Shown here: one piece after another, positions 10,193 to 20,032 of the stretch
Layout: each line of letters begins with the position of its first letter
Position numbering within the stretch: the first letter of the stretch is position 1
Source: an uncultured SAR324 cluster bacterium
Lineage (GTDB): Bacteria; SAR324; NAC60-12
Direction of reading: 5' to 3'
DNA: 42,654 bases
Assembly (NCBI GenBank): GCA_902590435.1
Contig: CACIWU010000006.1
Location: 1-42,654 of the forward strand
Notes under the pieces: model-generated
Told to the model about the DNA's origin: nothing
What the model saw: the letters and a program-made list of their open reading frames with translations, nothing else
Databases searched by the model: none
Program-made: the position numbers and the translations under genes

Positions 10193-10684
10193 TTAATCTA
10201 CGAACTCCATTATTTCTGAAACGGCTTCAATTCCTGTCAAGGCACAGAGTTCGTCTATGTCTGGTCTTGCCCCTGCAACTCCAACTCCACCATAAAAATT
10301 TCCAGCAAAAATTATAGGAACCCCACCAACAATTAGAAGTATATCTGGAGCAAAGCTCAAATCACTCCTTCTAGGTGCTATTTCTGAAGTTTTCGTGCGT
10401 AAGGTTGCGGATGAGAATGCCTTTTGCTTGCTAACTTTAATTGTGTGTACACCGGAAAGTGGATTTCTCAGAAAAGCAGCAAGATTTCCGTTACGATCCA
10501 CTACTGCAGCAGAGACCAAATACCCGCGCTTGACACAATCTTCAACAGCAGCATGAACTATTTTATGAGCGATATGGTGCGCTAGAACCCTAAGTTGAAT
10601 AATTGGTTCTTTTTCGTCAGGAAATGATTTTAATGGCAATAAAAGCAAAAGTAAAAAAAGAAATTGTTTTTTTATGCTATACAA
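10193..10684 (-). CDS. GlcG/HbpS-like (haem-degrading/binding domain) secreted protein
   Basis: signal peptide FLFLLLLLLPLKSF; SAAVVDRNGNLAAFLRNPLSGVHTIKVSKQKAFSSATLRTKTSE; GGVPIIFAGNFYGGVGVAGARPDID. Confidence 0.9.
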   Translation of the reverse strand: MYSIKKQFLFLLLLLLPLKSFPDEKEPIIQLRVLAHHIAHKIVHAAVEDCVKRGYLVSAAVVDRNGNLAAFLRNPLSGVHTIKVSKQKAFSSATLRTKTSEIAPRRSDLSFAPDILLIVGGVPIIFAGNFYGGVGVAGARPDIDELCALTGIEAVSEIMEFVD

Positions 10685-10743
10685 AATATTAACTCCTAGA
10701 TTTATGTTGATACATCAGCAAGGTAAGTCGAAAATTAGTGGTA

Positions 10744-11118
10744 TGGTGGAGGTGGCGGGAATCGAACCCGCGTCTTACTTAGTTTCCAAATGGGCTTCTA
10801 CAAGTTTAGTTGGAATTTTTCAAATTCTTCAGAAATGTTGGCAACCAACCTCCTCAATCTGAAATACCTCCTTAAATCTCGCTAAAGCTATGGAGGATAA
10901 CAGTAGCTAGCCTGACTTAAATGACATCCTTCGTCACGTTTCAGGCAAACACAACGAAGAACGCCTACTTCAACTATGCCGCAAGAGCGACAGGAGCAGG
11001 TGAATAGTCAGCGTTGTTTGCAGCTAACATTTTAATGATCGTTTTTACGTGACCCCGATCATTACCCACGACTTGCTTCCCAAATTTTCCACTAGCAATC
11101 GAAATCCATGACACCCCC
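10744..11118 (-). ncRNA. ssrA: transfer-messenger RNA (tmRNA, one-piece), tag peptide ANNADYSPAPVALAA
   Basis: 5' GGGGGTGTCATGGATTTCGATTGC and 3' GCGGGTTCGATTCCCGCCACCTCCACCA; 7-bp acceptor stem GGGGGUG/CACCUCC; CCA encoded; tag ORF GCA AAC AAC GCT GAC TAT TCA CCT GCT CCT GTC GCT CTT GCG GCA TAG at 10974-11021 (minus). Confidence 0.97.
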
Positions 11119-11399
11119 ATTAACTGATGAGGAACAATTTTGAAAATTATATTTTTTAATATTAATCCTTTTATAAAAACTCTGCAACTTTTTTTCTTTA
11201 TTATGAAAAGATCTTTCTAAAATTTTGAAAATTAACTATTAAAAAGATTTTTTGAATTATATTTTTCACGTAAATTATTTTAAAATATGTAAAAAAATGT
11301 TTTTATTTATACAAGGTTTTTCTAAAATGATTTGTAGACAGATTAATTTTATGAATTTTTTTAAAAAAAGAATTGTATTTTAGAACTTAAAAAAAATAA

Positions 11400-12584
11400 C
11401 TAATTTTTATGTGCGCTGGCAACCGCTTTTTCAGCGGCTTCTCCAATCCCATCAGTTAAAATTAAATTATCTTTTAATTTTGAATTTTTAACTAGCATAT
11501 GAGCTTTTTTAGAGTTAGTTCCTTCTAAACGAATAACTACAGGTATTTTTAAGTTAACTTTTTTGAAAGCTGAGATAATTCCAGCGGCAACCATATCACA
11601 ACGGACAATACCGCCAAAAATATTGATAAGAATGCACTTTACATTCTTATCCTTTGAGATAATTCTAAATGCTTTTTCAACAGTTTCTTGATTCGCTGTC
11701 CCACCAACATCTAGAAAGTTAGCAGGATCTCCACCAAATGATTTTATTATATCCATTGTAGCCATAGCAAGGCCAGCTCCATTAACCATACATCCAATGT
11801 TACCCTCTAATTTGATGTAGTTGAGATTATGCTCGCTTGCCTCTATTTCAAGATTATTTTCTTCATCTTTATCTCTTAATTCCTGGTGATTGATATGACG
11901 ATATGCAGCATTATCATCAAAGGTTATTTTTGCATCCAGAGCGATAACTCTATTATCTCTAGTCAGTACAAGAGGATTTATTTCAAGCAAAGAGCAGTCC
12001 TCTTTTACGAATGCTTCATAAAGTTTTAAAAAAATTGAGGCACATGGTCGAATGAATTTGAAATTAATTTCATTTATTTTTAAATGGAAGACTAATTCAT
12101 TTGCTTGGTGTTGTCTCAATCCAGTTACTGGATCTATGAATATTTTAAATATTTTTTCTGGTGTATTTTTAGCAACTTCTTCAATGTCCATTCCTCCTTC
12201 TGTAGATGCCAGAAGGACAATACAATGATTACCTCTGTCTACAAGAACAGAACAATATAGTTCTTGAACTATATTGATACTTTCTTCTATAAGCAACTGT
12301 TTAACTTTTTGACCATTTGAATCTGTTTGATTTGTAACCAATTGCATTCCAAGAATTTTCTGGGCATTTTCTCTAACATGGTTTATATTTTTACAAACCT
12401 TAATTCCACCACCTTTACCTCTCCCTCCGGCATGGATTTGAGCTTTAACGACGCATGGAGATTTTGTGAAAATTTCCTCAGCAATATTTGAAGCTTCATC
12501 AACTGAAAAAGAGACTCTCCCCCGAGGTACAGTTATTCCATATTTTTGTAAAATTTGTTTTGCCTGAAATTCATGAATCTTCAT
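11400..12584 (-). CDS. sucC: succinyl-CoA synthetase (ADP-forming) beta subunit
   Basis: 394 aa; MKIHEFQAKQILQKYGI, KAQIHAGGRGKGGGIK, GAGLAMATMDIIKSFGG, INIFGGIVRCDMVA. Confidence 0.93.
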   Translation of the reverse strand: MKIHEFQAKQILQKYGITVPRGRVSFSVDEASNIAEEIFTKSPCVVKAQIHAGGRGKGGGIKVCKNINHVRENAQKILGMQLVTNQTDSNGQKVKQLLIEESINIVQELYCSVLVDRGNHCIVLLASTEGGMDIEEVAKNTPEKIFKIFIDPVTGLRQHQANELVFHLKINEINFKFIRPCASIFLKLYEAFVKEDCSLLEINPLVLTRDNRVIALDAKITFDDNAAYRHINHQELRDKDEENNLEIEASEHNLNYIKLEGNIGCMVNGAGLAMATMDIIKSFGGDPANFLDVGGTANQETVEKAFRIISKDKNVKCILINIFGGIVRCDMVAAGIISAFKKVNLKIPVVIRLEGTNSKKAHMLVKNSKLKDNLILTDGIGEAAEKAVASAHKN

Positions 12585-12598
12585 AGTTACTCTATAAT

Positions 12599-13582
12599 TT
12601 AGTTGAGCAAATCTTTTATAGCTTCTCGTTCCATTTCTAACTCTGACTTTGTCGCTTCAATTTTTTCTTGAGAAAATTTATTAAATTCCAATCCATTTAC
12701 AATCTTATAGTTGCCATCACCTTTGCTACTAAGAGGATAACTGAAAATTAGTCCTTCATGAATTCCATAACTTCCATCACTCGGGATAGCAGCACTAAAC
12801 CAGTCACCGTTAGGAGTAGGGGAATTTATTTTTGTTACTGTATCCAAAGCCGCATTTGCAGCAGATGCTGCTGAAGAAGATCCCCGTGCTTTTATTATTG
12901 CAGATCCACGTTGTTGAACAGTTTTTATAAAATCTGTTTGTAACCATTCCTTATCATTTATAACCTTATAAGCTGAATTACCTTTAATTTTAGCATGATA
13001 GAAATCCGGATATTGAGTAGCACTGTGATTACCCCAAATAGTCATGTTGGTAACGTCTTTTACGTCAGTTCCAGCTTTATATGCTAGTTGAGATTTTGCT
13101 CTATTTTCATCCAAAGCAGTCATCGCAAACCAACGATCTCTTGAAAATCGTGGTGCATTTTGCATAGCAATCAAGCAATTTGTATTGCACGGGTTACCAA
13201 CTACAACAATTCTTGCGTTTTCACCGGCATTTTCATTTATAGCATTTCCTTGATTAACGAAAATTCCACCATTTATGCGAAGTAGGTCGTTTCGTTCCAT
13301 TCCATCTTTCCTAGGTACAGATCCAACTAGAAGTCCCCAGTCGATGTCTCTGAAAGCCTTATTAGGATCAGAGGTGGTAGTAATTTTTTTCAATAATGGA
13401 AAAGCACAATCATCAAGCTCCATTTTTACTCCTTCTAGTGCACTAAGAGCATGTTCTAACTCTAGTAATTGAAGTTCAATCATTGTTTCTTTACCGAAAA
13501 CATTACCTGAAGCAAGTCTGAACAACATGGCATATCCAATTTGTCCAGCTGCTCCTGTTACAGCAATTTTTAAAGTTTTCAT
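12599..13582 (-). CDS. mdh: malate dehydrogenase
   Basis: 327 aa; [59 protein letters not shown]. Confidence 0.95.
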   Translation of the reverse strand: MKTLKIAVTGAAGQIGYAMLFRLASGNVFGKETMIELQLLELEHALSALEGVKMELDDCAFPLLKKITTTSDPNKAFRDIDWGLLVGSVPRKDGMERNDLLRINGGIFVNQGNAINENAGENARIVVVGNPCNTNCLIAMQNAPRFSRDRWFAMTALDENRAKSQLAYKAGTDVKDVTNMTIWGNHSATQYPDFYHAKIKGNSAYKVINDKEWLQTDFIKTVQQRGSAIIKARGSSSAASAANAALDTVTKINSPTPNGDWFSAAIPSDGSYGIHEGLIFSYPLSSKGDGNYKIVNGLEFNKFSQEKIEATKSELEMEREAIKDLLN

Positions 13583-13610
13583 ATTTTCTCCATTTTTTTA
13601 TTAACCATCA

Positions 13611-15848
13611 CTAAAAATTAGAGAGAAGATTATTAAAGGTTTTACTAGGCCTCATATTTTCAGTTACTTTTTTTTCATCGGGATTAAAATATCCTCCCAA
13701 ATCAACTGAAGTCCCTTGTGCTTCGTTTAATTCATTTATAATTTCAGTCTCTTTTTCCCTTAAAACTTTTGCCAGTTCAAAGAATCTATTTTTAAGTTCT
13801 TTGTCTTCTTTCTGATGAGAAAGTGCTTCTGCCCAATACAAGGCTAGATAGAAATGACTACCACGATTATCAAGTTCATTAACTTTTCTTGATGGTGATT
13901 TGTTGTTATTTAAAAATTTTTCGATTGCTTGGTTTAGTGTTTTAGAAAAAACTTCTGCCTTGTAATTATCAGCAAATTTAGCGAGATGATTAAAAGATTC
14001 TGCAATTGCTAAAAATTCTCCTAGTGAATCCCATCTCAAATGACCTTCTTTTAAAAATTGTTGTACATGTTTTGGCGCAGATCCTCCTGCTCCTGTTTCA
14101 AATAAGCCGCCTCCATTCATCAAAGAAATTATTGAAAGCATTTTTGAACTAGTTCCTAATTCAATGATGGGATAAAGATCAGTATTATAATCCCGAAGAA
14201 CGTTACCAGTGACGGAGATTATGTTTTTTTTATTTCGAATTGTTTCGATGGTTAATTTTGCTGCTTCGTAAATTGAAAGAATATTTATTTCAAGTCCTTC
14301 AGTATCTTCATCTTTTAAAAAAGTCTTAACTTTCTTTATAAGTTCTCTTCCGTGAGCACGTTTATCATCAAGCCAGAATATAGCAGGCCACCCTGTGATA
14401 CTAGCCCTTCTAAGAGCAAGTTTTACCCATTCTTTTATTGGAGAATCCTTAACAGAAGACATACGCCAAATATCTCCTTCATCAACATTATGTTCATGAA
14501 TGATTTGACCATGATCATCAGTGATACAAATCTTTCCCTTTCCTGGAGCTACAAAAGTGGTAGAGTGAGAGCCATATTCCTCTGCTTTCTTGGCCATCAA
14601 TCCTACATTTTGTACGGTACCAATTGTTGTCGGGTCAAGAGCACCATTTTTAATACAATTCTCAATGGTGGCAGTATAAAGTGGTGCATAACTTGAGTCA
14701 GGAATAATGAATTTTGTATCGTGAAGGTTACCATCCTTTCCATACATTTTCCCAGATGCTCTAATTGCTGCAGCTAAAGAGGCATCTATAATGATATTGT
14801 TAGGGACATGTAAATTTGTTATTCCTAAGTATGAATCTACCATTGCTAACTCTGGACGATGATCATAAAGATCTTCAATGTCAGATTCAATTTTAGATTT
14901 TATTTCAGGAGTTATTTCCTTGTCATTTTTTATTTTTTCATATAGCTCACCAATGCCGTTATTGAAATTTATTCCAAGATTTTCAATTATATCTTTATAT
15001 TTTTTAAAAACAGGATCATAGAAAATTCTAACAAAATTTCCAAAAATAATTGGATCAGAAACTTTCATCATCGTTGCTTTCAAATGCAAAGAAAAAAGTA
15101 CTCCCTTTTTTTTTGCATCATGAATTTGCATTACAACAAAATCATCAAGTTCTTTTTTGCTCATAAATGTAGCATCAACTACTTCACCAACTTCAAAATG
15201 AAGGTTTTCTTTTAGTAAAATAATTTTATCTTTATTTGAGATGAATTCTATTTTAGCTTTGGTAGGATTTTGAATTGTAGTTGATTTTTCGTTTGAAAAA
15301 AAATCACCTTTGTTCATTGTTGATACATGTGACTTTGAATCACTTTTCCACTCAGACATTTTATGAGGGTGCATTTTAACGTAATTTTTTACAGTTTCTG
15401 CAACCCTTCGATCAGAATTACCTTCACGGAGGACAGGATTGACTGCGCTTCCTAATATTTTAGAGTATCGAATTTTATAATTCTTTTCTTTATCGTTCTG
15501 GGGATCATCTTTATAATCTGGAAGATCAAATCCTTGTGATTTAAGTTCAGATATTGCTTCTTTTAGTTGAGGAACGGAAGCACTTATATTAGGAAGTTTA
15601 ATGATATTAGCTTCGGGCATTTGAGTTAATTCTGCGAGCTCCTTAAGTCCGTTTGGTACTTTCTTAAATTCGTCTAACCTTTCTGGGAAAGAGGAAAGAA
15701 TTCTTTTTGCCAAGGAAATATCTTTTATCTCAAAAGAAATGTCTGTGCCTTTTGTATAACTATGGAGTATTGGAAGGAATGAGTAACTGGCAAGCATTGG
15801 AGCTTCATCGGTTTTAGTCCAAATTATTTTATCTATCTTTTTATTCAT
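13611..15848 (-). CDS. icd: monomeric NADP-dependent isocitrate dehydrogenase
   Basis: 745 aa; [53 protein letters not shown]-like [49 protein letters not shown]. Confidence 0.96.
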   Translation of the reverse strand: MNKKIDKIIWTKTDEAPMLASYSFLPILHSYTKGTDISFEIKDISLAKRILSSFPERLDEFKKVPNGLKELAELTQMPEANIIKLPNISASVPQLKEAISELKSQGFDLPDYKDDPQNDKEKNYKIRYSKILGSAVNPVLREGNSDRRVAETVKNYVKMHPHKMSEWKSDSKSHVSTMNKGDFFSNEKSTTIQNPTKAKIEFISNKDKIILLKENLHFEVGEVVDATFMSKKELDDFVVMQIHDAKKKGVLFSLHLKATMMKVSDPIIFGNFVRIFYDPVFKKYKDIIENLGINFNNGIGELYEKIKNDKEITPEIKSKIESDIEDLYDHRPELAMVDSYLGITNLHVPNNIIIDASLAAAIRASGKMYGKDGNLHDTKFIIPDSSYAPLYTATIENCIKNGALDPTTIGTVQNVGLMAKKAEEYGSHSTTFVAPGKGKICITDDHGQIIHEHNVDEGDIWRMSSVKDSPIKEWVKLALRRASITGWPAIFWLDDKRAHGRELIKKVKTFLKDEDTEGLEINILSIYEAAKLTIETIRNKKNIISVTGNVLRDYNTDLYPIIELGTSSKMLSIISLMNGGGLFETGAGGSAPKHVQQFLKEGHLRWDSLGEFLAIAESFNHLAKFADNYKAEVFSKTLNQAIEKFLNNNKSPSRKVNELDNRGSHFYLALYWAEALSHQKEDKELKNRFFELAKVLREKETEIINELNEAQGTSVDLGGYFNPDEKKVTENMRPSKTFNNLLSNF

Positions 15849-16043
15849 TCTTGTATTTTATTAACTGGAAAGAACGGATCAGTTTATTCGAGTCAAGTAG
15901 CAAAATACTGCCGATGATCAGAATTCAACCCTTGAAATCTGTAATTTCCAATTATACTGAAATTAAAAATGTCTTTATTTAATTGTACTTTGTTAAAAAA
16001 AAAATTCAATTATTAAAATACATTTAAAAATAAGAAAACTATT

Positions 16044-18353
16044 TTACTTAGTTAATAATAATTCAGCCTTTGAAAGATTTTCTTTCATTCCAAAAATTTC
16101 AACTATATCTCTAACATTTATTAGAGTATCTCCCCTTGGAAGTATTATTTTTCGTCCTCTGATAATTTTTACTATTACGCATCCTTCTGGAAAATCTAAT
16201 TCTCGTATACTCTTGCCATCAATTGATGAGCCAGAAGGTATTTCTATTTCTCTATGAGAAACGAGAGAATTTTCTGGAATATCATAGTTTCCTATATTAC
16301 CGTTAAGGAAATTATCTAGAAATTCTTTTTTCGGTTTTTCTGAAAAAATTGTTACCAAATCTCTAGCATGTAAAATAGTTTCACCCCTAACAATTCTTAA
16401 TTTGCCAGACCGACGAATTGAAACTATTAATGCATCATCACCAAGGTTTAACTCTTTTACTCTTTTCCCAACGTTTGGTGAATCTGCTCTAATTGAAACT
16501 TCAGATAAACAAGATGTTTCTAATTTCCTTATATTTAGAATTTCTTGATGGTGTTGATCTTGAGCTCGATCATTAACGGCTTTGTTATATGCTCTGATTA
16601 TGTCTATTCTTCGAAGAACTCCAAGCAGAATGTTCTTTCTTGATTCTGAAACTACTGGAACACACCCTTCTCCTTGATCTTCAAGATGTTGTAAAGCCAT
16701 CCAAACAGGTTGATTTGGTAAAATCGTTGCTGGATTCTCGTTTGTTAAAATATCCTTTATTGTTTTCGACTCAACAGTTCCTTTTTTTCTAACTTTATCT
16801 AATTCTTTTATAGTTATCAATCCAACAAGCTCATTATCATTCTGAATTACCGGTAGTGCATTGAAGTGCGTACTAGAAAAAATACTCATTAGTTCAATCA
16901 GTGGTAAGTCTATATGAACCGATTCAGTTTCATGGTTCATAGCAAATTCTGCAGTTACTCCTTGCATTAAATCTATTGAACGAGTTTCTGGAGAAAGTAT
17001 TATACCTCTTCTTTTCAATTTGAGTGAGTAAATAGAAAATGGATTTAAATTCCTTGATACAATGGTGCTGACAACAGTAGAAAGCATCAATGGTAGAATT
17101 ATTTGATAATCACCTGTCATTTCAAAAAGTATTAGAATTGCGGTAATTGGAGCATGTGTTGCTCCTCCAACGAATGCAGCCATTCCCACAAGAGCATATG
17201 CTCCAGAAGGAGCGACAATTTCTGGAAAAATGCTGTAAGATATATGACCAAATGATGCTCCGAGCATTGCACCCATGAAAAGTGATGGAGCAAAAATACC
17301 ACCAGAACCTCCTGATCCTAATGTAAGAGTTGTCGCTATAAGTTTCAATATTAATAACCCAAATGATAGTTGAAGGGTAAGTTGACTAAATAGACTGTTT
17401 TCTATAGTTTCATAACCTACTCCAAAAATTCTTGGGAAACCATCAATTTGATAAGACAAAATTCCTAATATGCCGAGTAAAATCCCGCCAAAAAGAGGTT
17501 TTGTAGGTTCTGGAATTTTTATTGCGCTCCAGAGATCTTCAGAAAAGTAGAGTAAACGACTGAATCCTACTGCAGCTATAGCAGCAATAATCCCCATGAG
17601 AGTATATAGTAGCAATTCCCATGGACTTTGAAGAGTATATTCAGGCGTGATGAATGTTCTCTTATCTCCTTCAAAATAATGAGCTATAACATCTGCTGTT
17701 ACTGCTGATATAACTACTGCTCCAAAATAAACACTTCCAAAACGTCGTAATAGAACTTCGAGCGCAAAAACAGCTCCGGCAATTGGTGCATTGAAGGTTG
17801 CTGCAATCCCTCCAGCAGCACCACATGCAACAAGTGTCCTAATATGTTCTTCAGTCAGTTTTAACAATTGTCCAACTGAAGAACCAATTGCGGATCCGAT
17901 TTGAGCGATTGGGCCTTCCCTTCCTACTGATCCTCCACTAGCAATACAAACTGATGATGCAAGAGATTTAACCAAAACTACTCTTGGCCTAATTATTCCT
18001 CCTCTAAGTTCGAGTGATTCCATAACTTCTGGAACTCCATGACCTTTTGCCTCTCGGGCGAAATAATATACCAATGGACCTACAATTGCTCCTCCTAAAG
18101 CAGGAATTAATATCAAATGAATTGGATACCAATCATTCAAAATTCCAGCTAAATCTTCATAAGCAAAATTTTGAATCCAGTCAATTAGATTTCGAAAAAT
18201 AACTGCTCCTAATCCAGCACAAATTCCTACTATCAATGAAGTTAAAAGCATTACGGAGGATTCTTTATCCAATAAGCGCCAGCCCGTAGACTGATTTTTA
18301 AAAAAAGTGCTACATTTTTTTGAAATATTTTTTAACTCTATTAATGGATTCAT
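16044..18353 (-). CDS. CLC-type chloride channel/transporter with C-terminal CBS pair and two TrkA-C (RCK_C) domains
   Basis: 769 aa; SGGSVGREGPIAQIGSAIGS, GSGGSGGIFAPSLFMGAMLG; CBS-like LVGLITIKEL...; two repeats ending in RGETILHARDLVTIF and RGDTLINVRDIVEIFG. Confidence 0.93.
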   Translation of the reverse strand: MNPLIELKNISKKCSTFFKNQSTGWRLLDKESSVMLLTSLIVGICAGLGAVIFRNLIDWIQNFAYEDLAGILNDWYPIHLILIPALGGAIVGPLVYYFAREAKGHGVPEVMESLELRGGIIRPRVVLVKSLASSVCIASGGSVGREGPIAQIGSAIGSSVGQLLKLTEEHIRTLVACGAAGGIAATFNAPIAGAVFALEVLLRRFGSVYFGAVVISAVTADVIAHYFEGDKRTFITPEYTLQSPWELLLYTLMGIIAAIAAVGFSRLLYFSEDLWSAIKIPEPTKPLFGGILLGILGILSYQIDGFPRIFGVGYETIENSLFSQLTLQLSFGLLILKLIATTLTLGSGGSGGIFAPSLFMGAMLGASFGHISYSIFPEIVAPSGAYALVGMAAFVGGATHAPITAILILFEMTGDYQIILPLMLSTVVSTIVSRNLNPFSIYSLKLKRRGIILSPETRSIDLMQGVTAEFAMNHETESVHIDLPLIELMSIFSSTHFNALPVIQNDNELVGLITIKELDKVRKKGTVESKTIKDILTNENPATILPNQPVWMALQHLEDQGEGCVPVVSESRKNILLGVLRRIDIIRAYNKAVNDRAQDQHHQEILNIRKLETSCLSEVSIRADSPNVGKRVKELNLGDDALIVSIRRSGKLRIVRGETILHARDLVTIFSEKPKKEFLDNFLNGNIGNYDIPENSLVSHREIEIPSGSSIDGKSIRELDFPEGCVIVKIIRGRKIILPRGDTLINVRDIVEIFGMKENLSKAELLLTK

Positions 18354-18748
18354 GTTTTAAAATTATTTAGCCTACGTAAATAGTAAAATTCGTAAATATT
18401 TATGAAAAATTTTTTACAGTTACTAATAATAAGAGATATGAGTTAGAATTATTTTCAAGTTTATGATGTATTATTTTTTAGACTTTTTTTATTTTAATTA
18501 AATTAAAAAATATTTGTTGATGATGTAAAATATATTTTTATCTTAATGGAAAATATCATAAAGATTTATTTTTGCAAAGATGGAAAACTTCTTTAAAGCA
18601 TTATACTATTACAGTTTTAAGATATTTTATATATTTTTAGTTTAAGATATATTAATTTATATCATACATACCAATGGCTTTTTTTACTTCTGTAATTAAA
18701 ATTTTTTATCAGAATTTTACATTAAAATTAATTTAATAAGAGATTATT

Positions 18749-19945
18749 ATGACAAAAAATTATAAAGGAACGATTGCGATTCTAACTGGAGGTGGAGATG
18801 TCCCTGGTTTAAACCCTGCTATAAGGGCAGCTACTATACGAGCTAATAAAGAAGGATATAGAGTCTTAGGTTTACGGAATGGTTGGGAGGGTATAATGAA
18901 AATTGACCGTTCTAAACCAATAGAAAAACAAAATTATTGTCAGATTCTAAGTGAAAACAATGTTAAAAAAATAGTTAGGTCGGGTGGAACATTTTTACAT
19001 ACTTCCAGAACTAAACCTAGCAAGGTAGCTAAAGGAAAAGTCCCCGAAGAACTTCGGGAAAAATATAGTGCGGATTCAAATGATTTGACTGATGAAATAT
19101 TGAAAAATTTAGAATACCTAGGGGTAGAATTTTTAATTCCAATAGGTGGAGATGATACTTTGAGTTATGGACTGAGACTTCATGATGAAGGTGTAAGATG
19201 CATCGGAATTCCTAAGACAATGGATAACGATGTGCCTGGTACTGATTATTGTATTGGTTTTAGCACTTGTGTTACTCGTACAATTGAATACACGCACCAA
19301 TTAAGAACTTGTGCTGGTTCTCACGAAAGAATTATGGTTATTGAAGTTATGGGACGATATGCAGGCTATACAGCATTGGTTCCTGCAATGGCGGGAGCAT
19401 CTGATCGTTGTGTAATTCCAGAATTTAAATTTGATATTGAAAGATTAACTGAATTACTAGTTAAAGATCGAAAAGATAATGAAAGTAATTATTCTGTAGT
19501 TTTAGTTTCTGAGGGTGCTATGTTTAAAGGAAGTGAGATGACATTTGCCAATCAAACTCCAGATGATTATGGTCATAAAAAGCTTGGAGGAATTGGAGAT
19601 ATGGTAAGTTTTGAAATTTTGTCACGTTCTTCTAAATATAATAAAGGAGTACCGATAAATACTATCAATCAAAGGATGAGTTATATGACACGTTCAGGAC
19701 AACCAGATGCAATTGATTCCATTGTGCCTATGGCTTTTGGCAACCTTGCAATAGATCTCATTTTGGGAGGGGAAAGTGGTAGGATGGTATGTTTAAAGGA
19801 TGGTCGCTATGATCATGTTCCGTTTGAGTTGATCACCCAATATGACAAAAAAATTGATATAAGTCGTTTTTATGACTCAGATCGATATAGGCCTCATTAT
19901 CTCAATTGTTTGGGGATGCCACTATATATTATGACAGGAGATTGA
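18749..19945 (+). CDS. 6-phosphofructokinase family protein, probably pyrophosphate-dependent
   Basis: 398 aa; TGGGDVPGLNPAIRAA, PIGGDDTLSYG, IPKTMDNDVPGTDYCIGF, VMGRYAGYTAL. Confidence 0.93.
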   Translation: MTKNYKGTIAILTGGGDVPGLNPAIRAATIRANKEGYRVLGLRNGWEGIMKIDRSKPIEKQNYCQILSENNVKKIVRSGGTFLHTSRTKPSKVAKGKVPEELREKYSADSNDLTDEILKNLEYLGVEFLIPIGGDDTLSYGLRLHDEGVRCIGIPKTMDNDVPGTDYCIGFSTCVTRTIEYTHQLRTCAGSHERIMVIEVMGRYAGYTALVPAMAGASDRCVIPEFKFDIERLTELLVKDRKDNESNYSVVLVSEGAMFKGSEMTFANQTPDDYGHKKLGGIGDMVSFEILSRSSKYNKGVPINTINQRMSYMTRSGQPDAIDSIVPMAFGNLAIDLILGGESGRMVCLKDGRYDHVPFELITQYDKKIDISRFYDSDRYRPHYLNCLGMPLYIMTGD

Positions 19946-20032
19946 AAACTTTTTTTGAAAAATCATGATACTTTTAATAATCATTTAATTTATAAAAATT
20001 TTAAAAAATAATTATAATATAATTTCCTAAAA

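Noticed and set aside
10674-10862. 62-aa + strand ORF (MLYKIL...VEVAGIEPAS...)
   Set aside because: Lies antisense across the tmRNA 3' end; 'VEVAGIEPAS' is the typical spurious translation of a tRNA/tmRNA T-arm and acceptor complement.
14352-14696. 114-aa + strand ORF inside icd
   Set aside because: Antisense shadow of a strongly supported monomeric isocitrate dehydrogenase.
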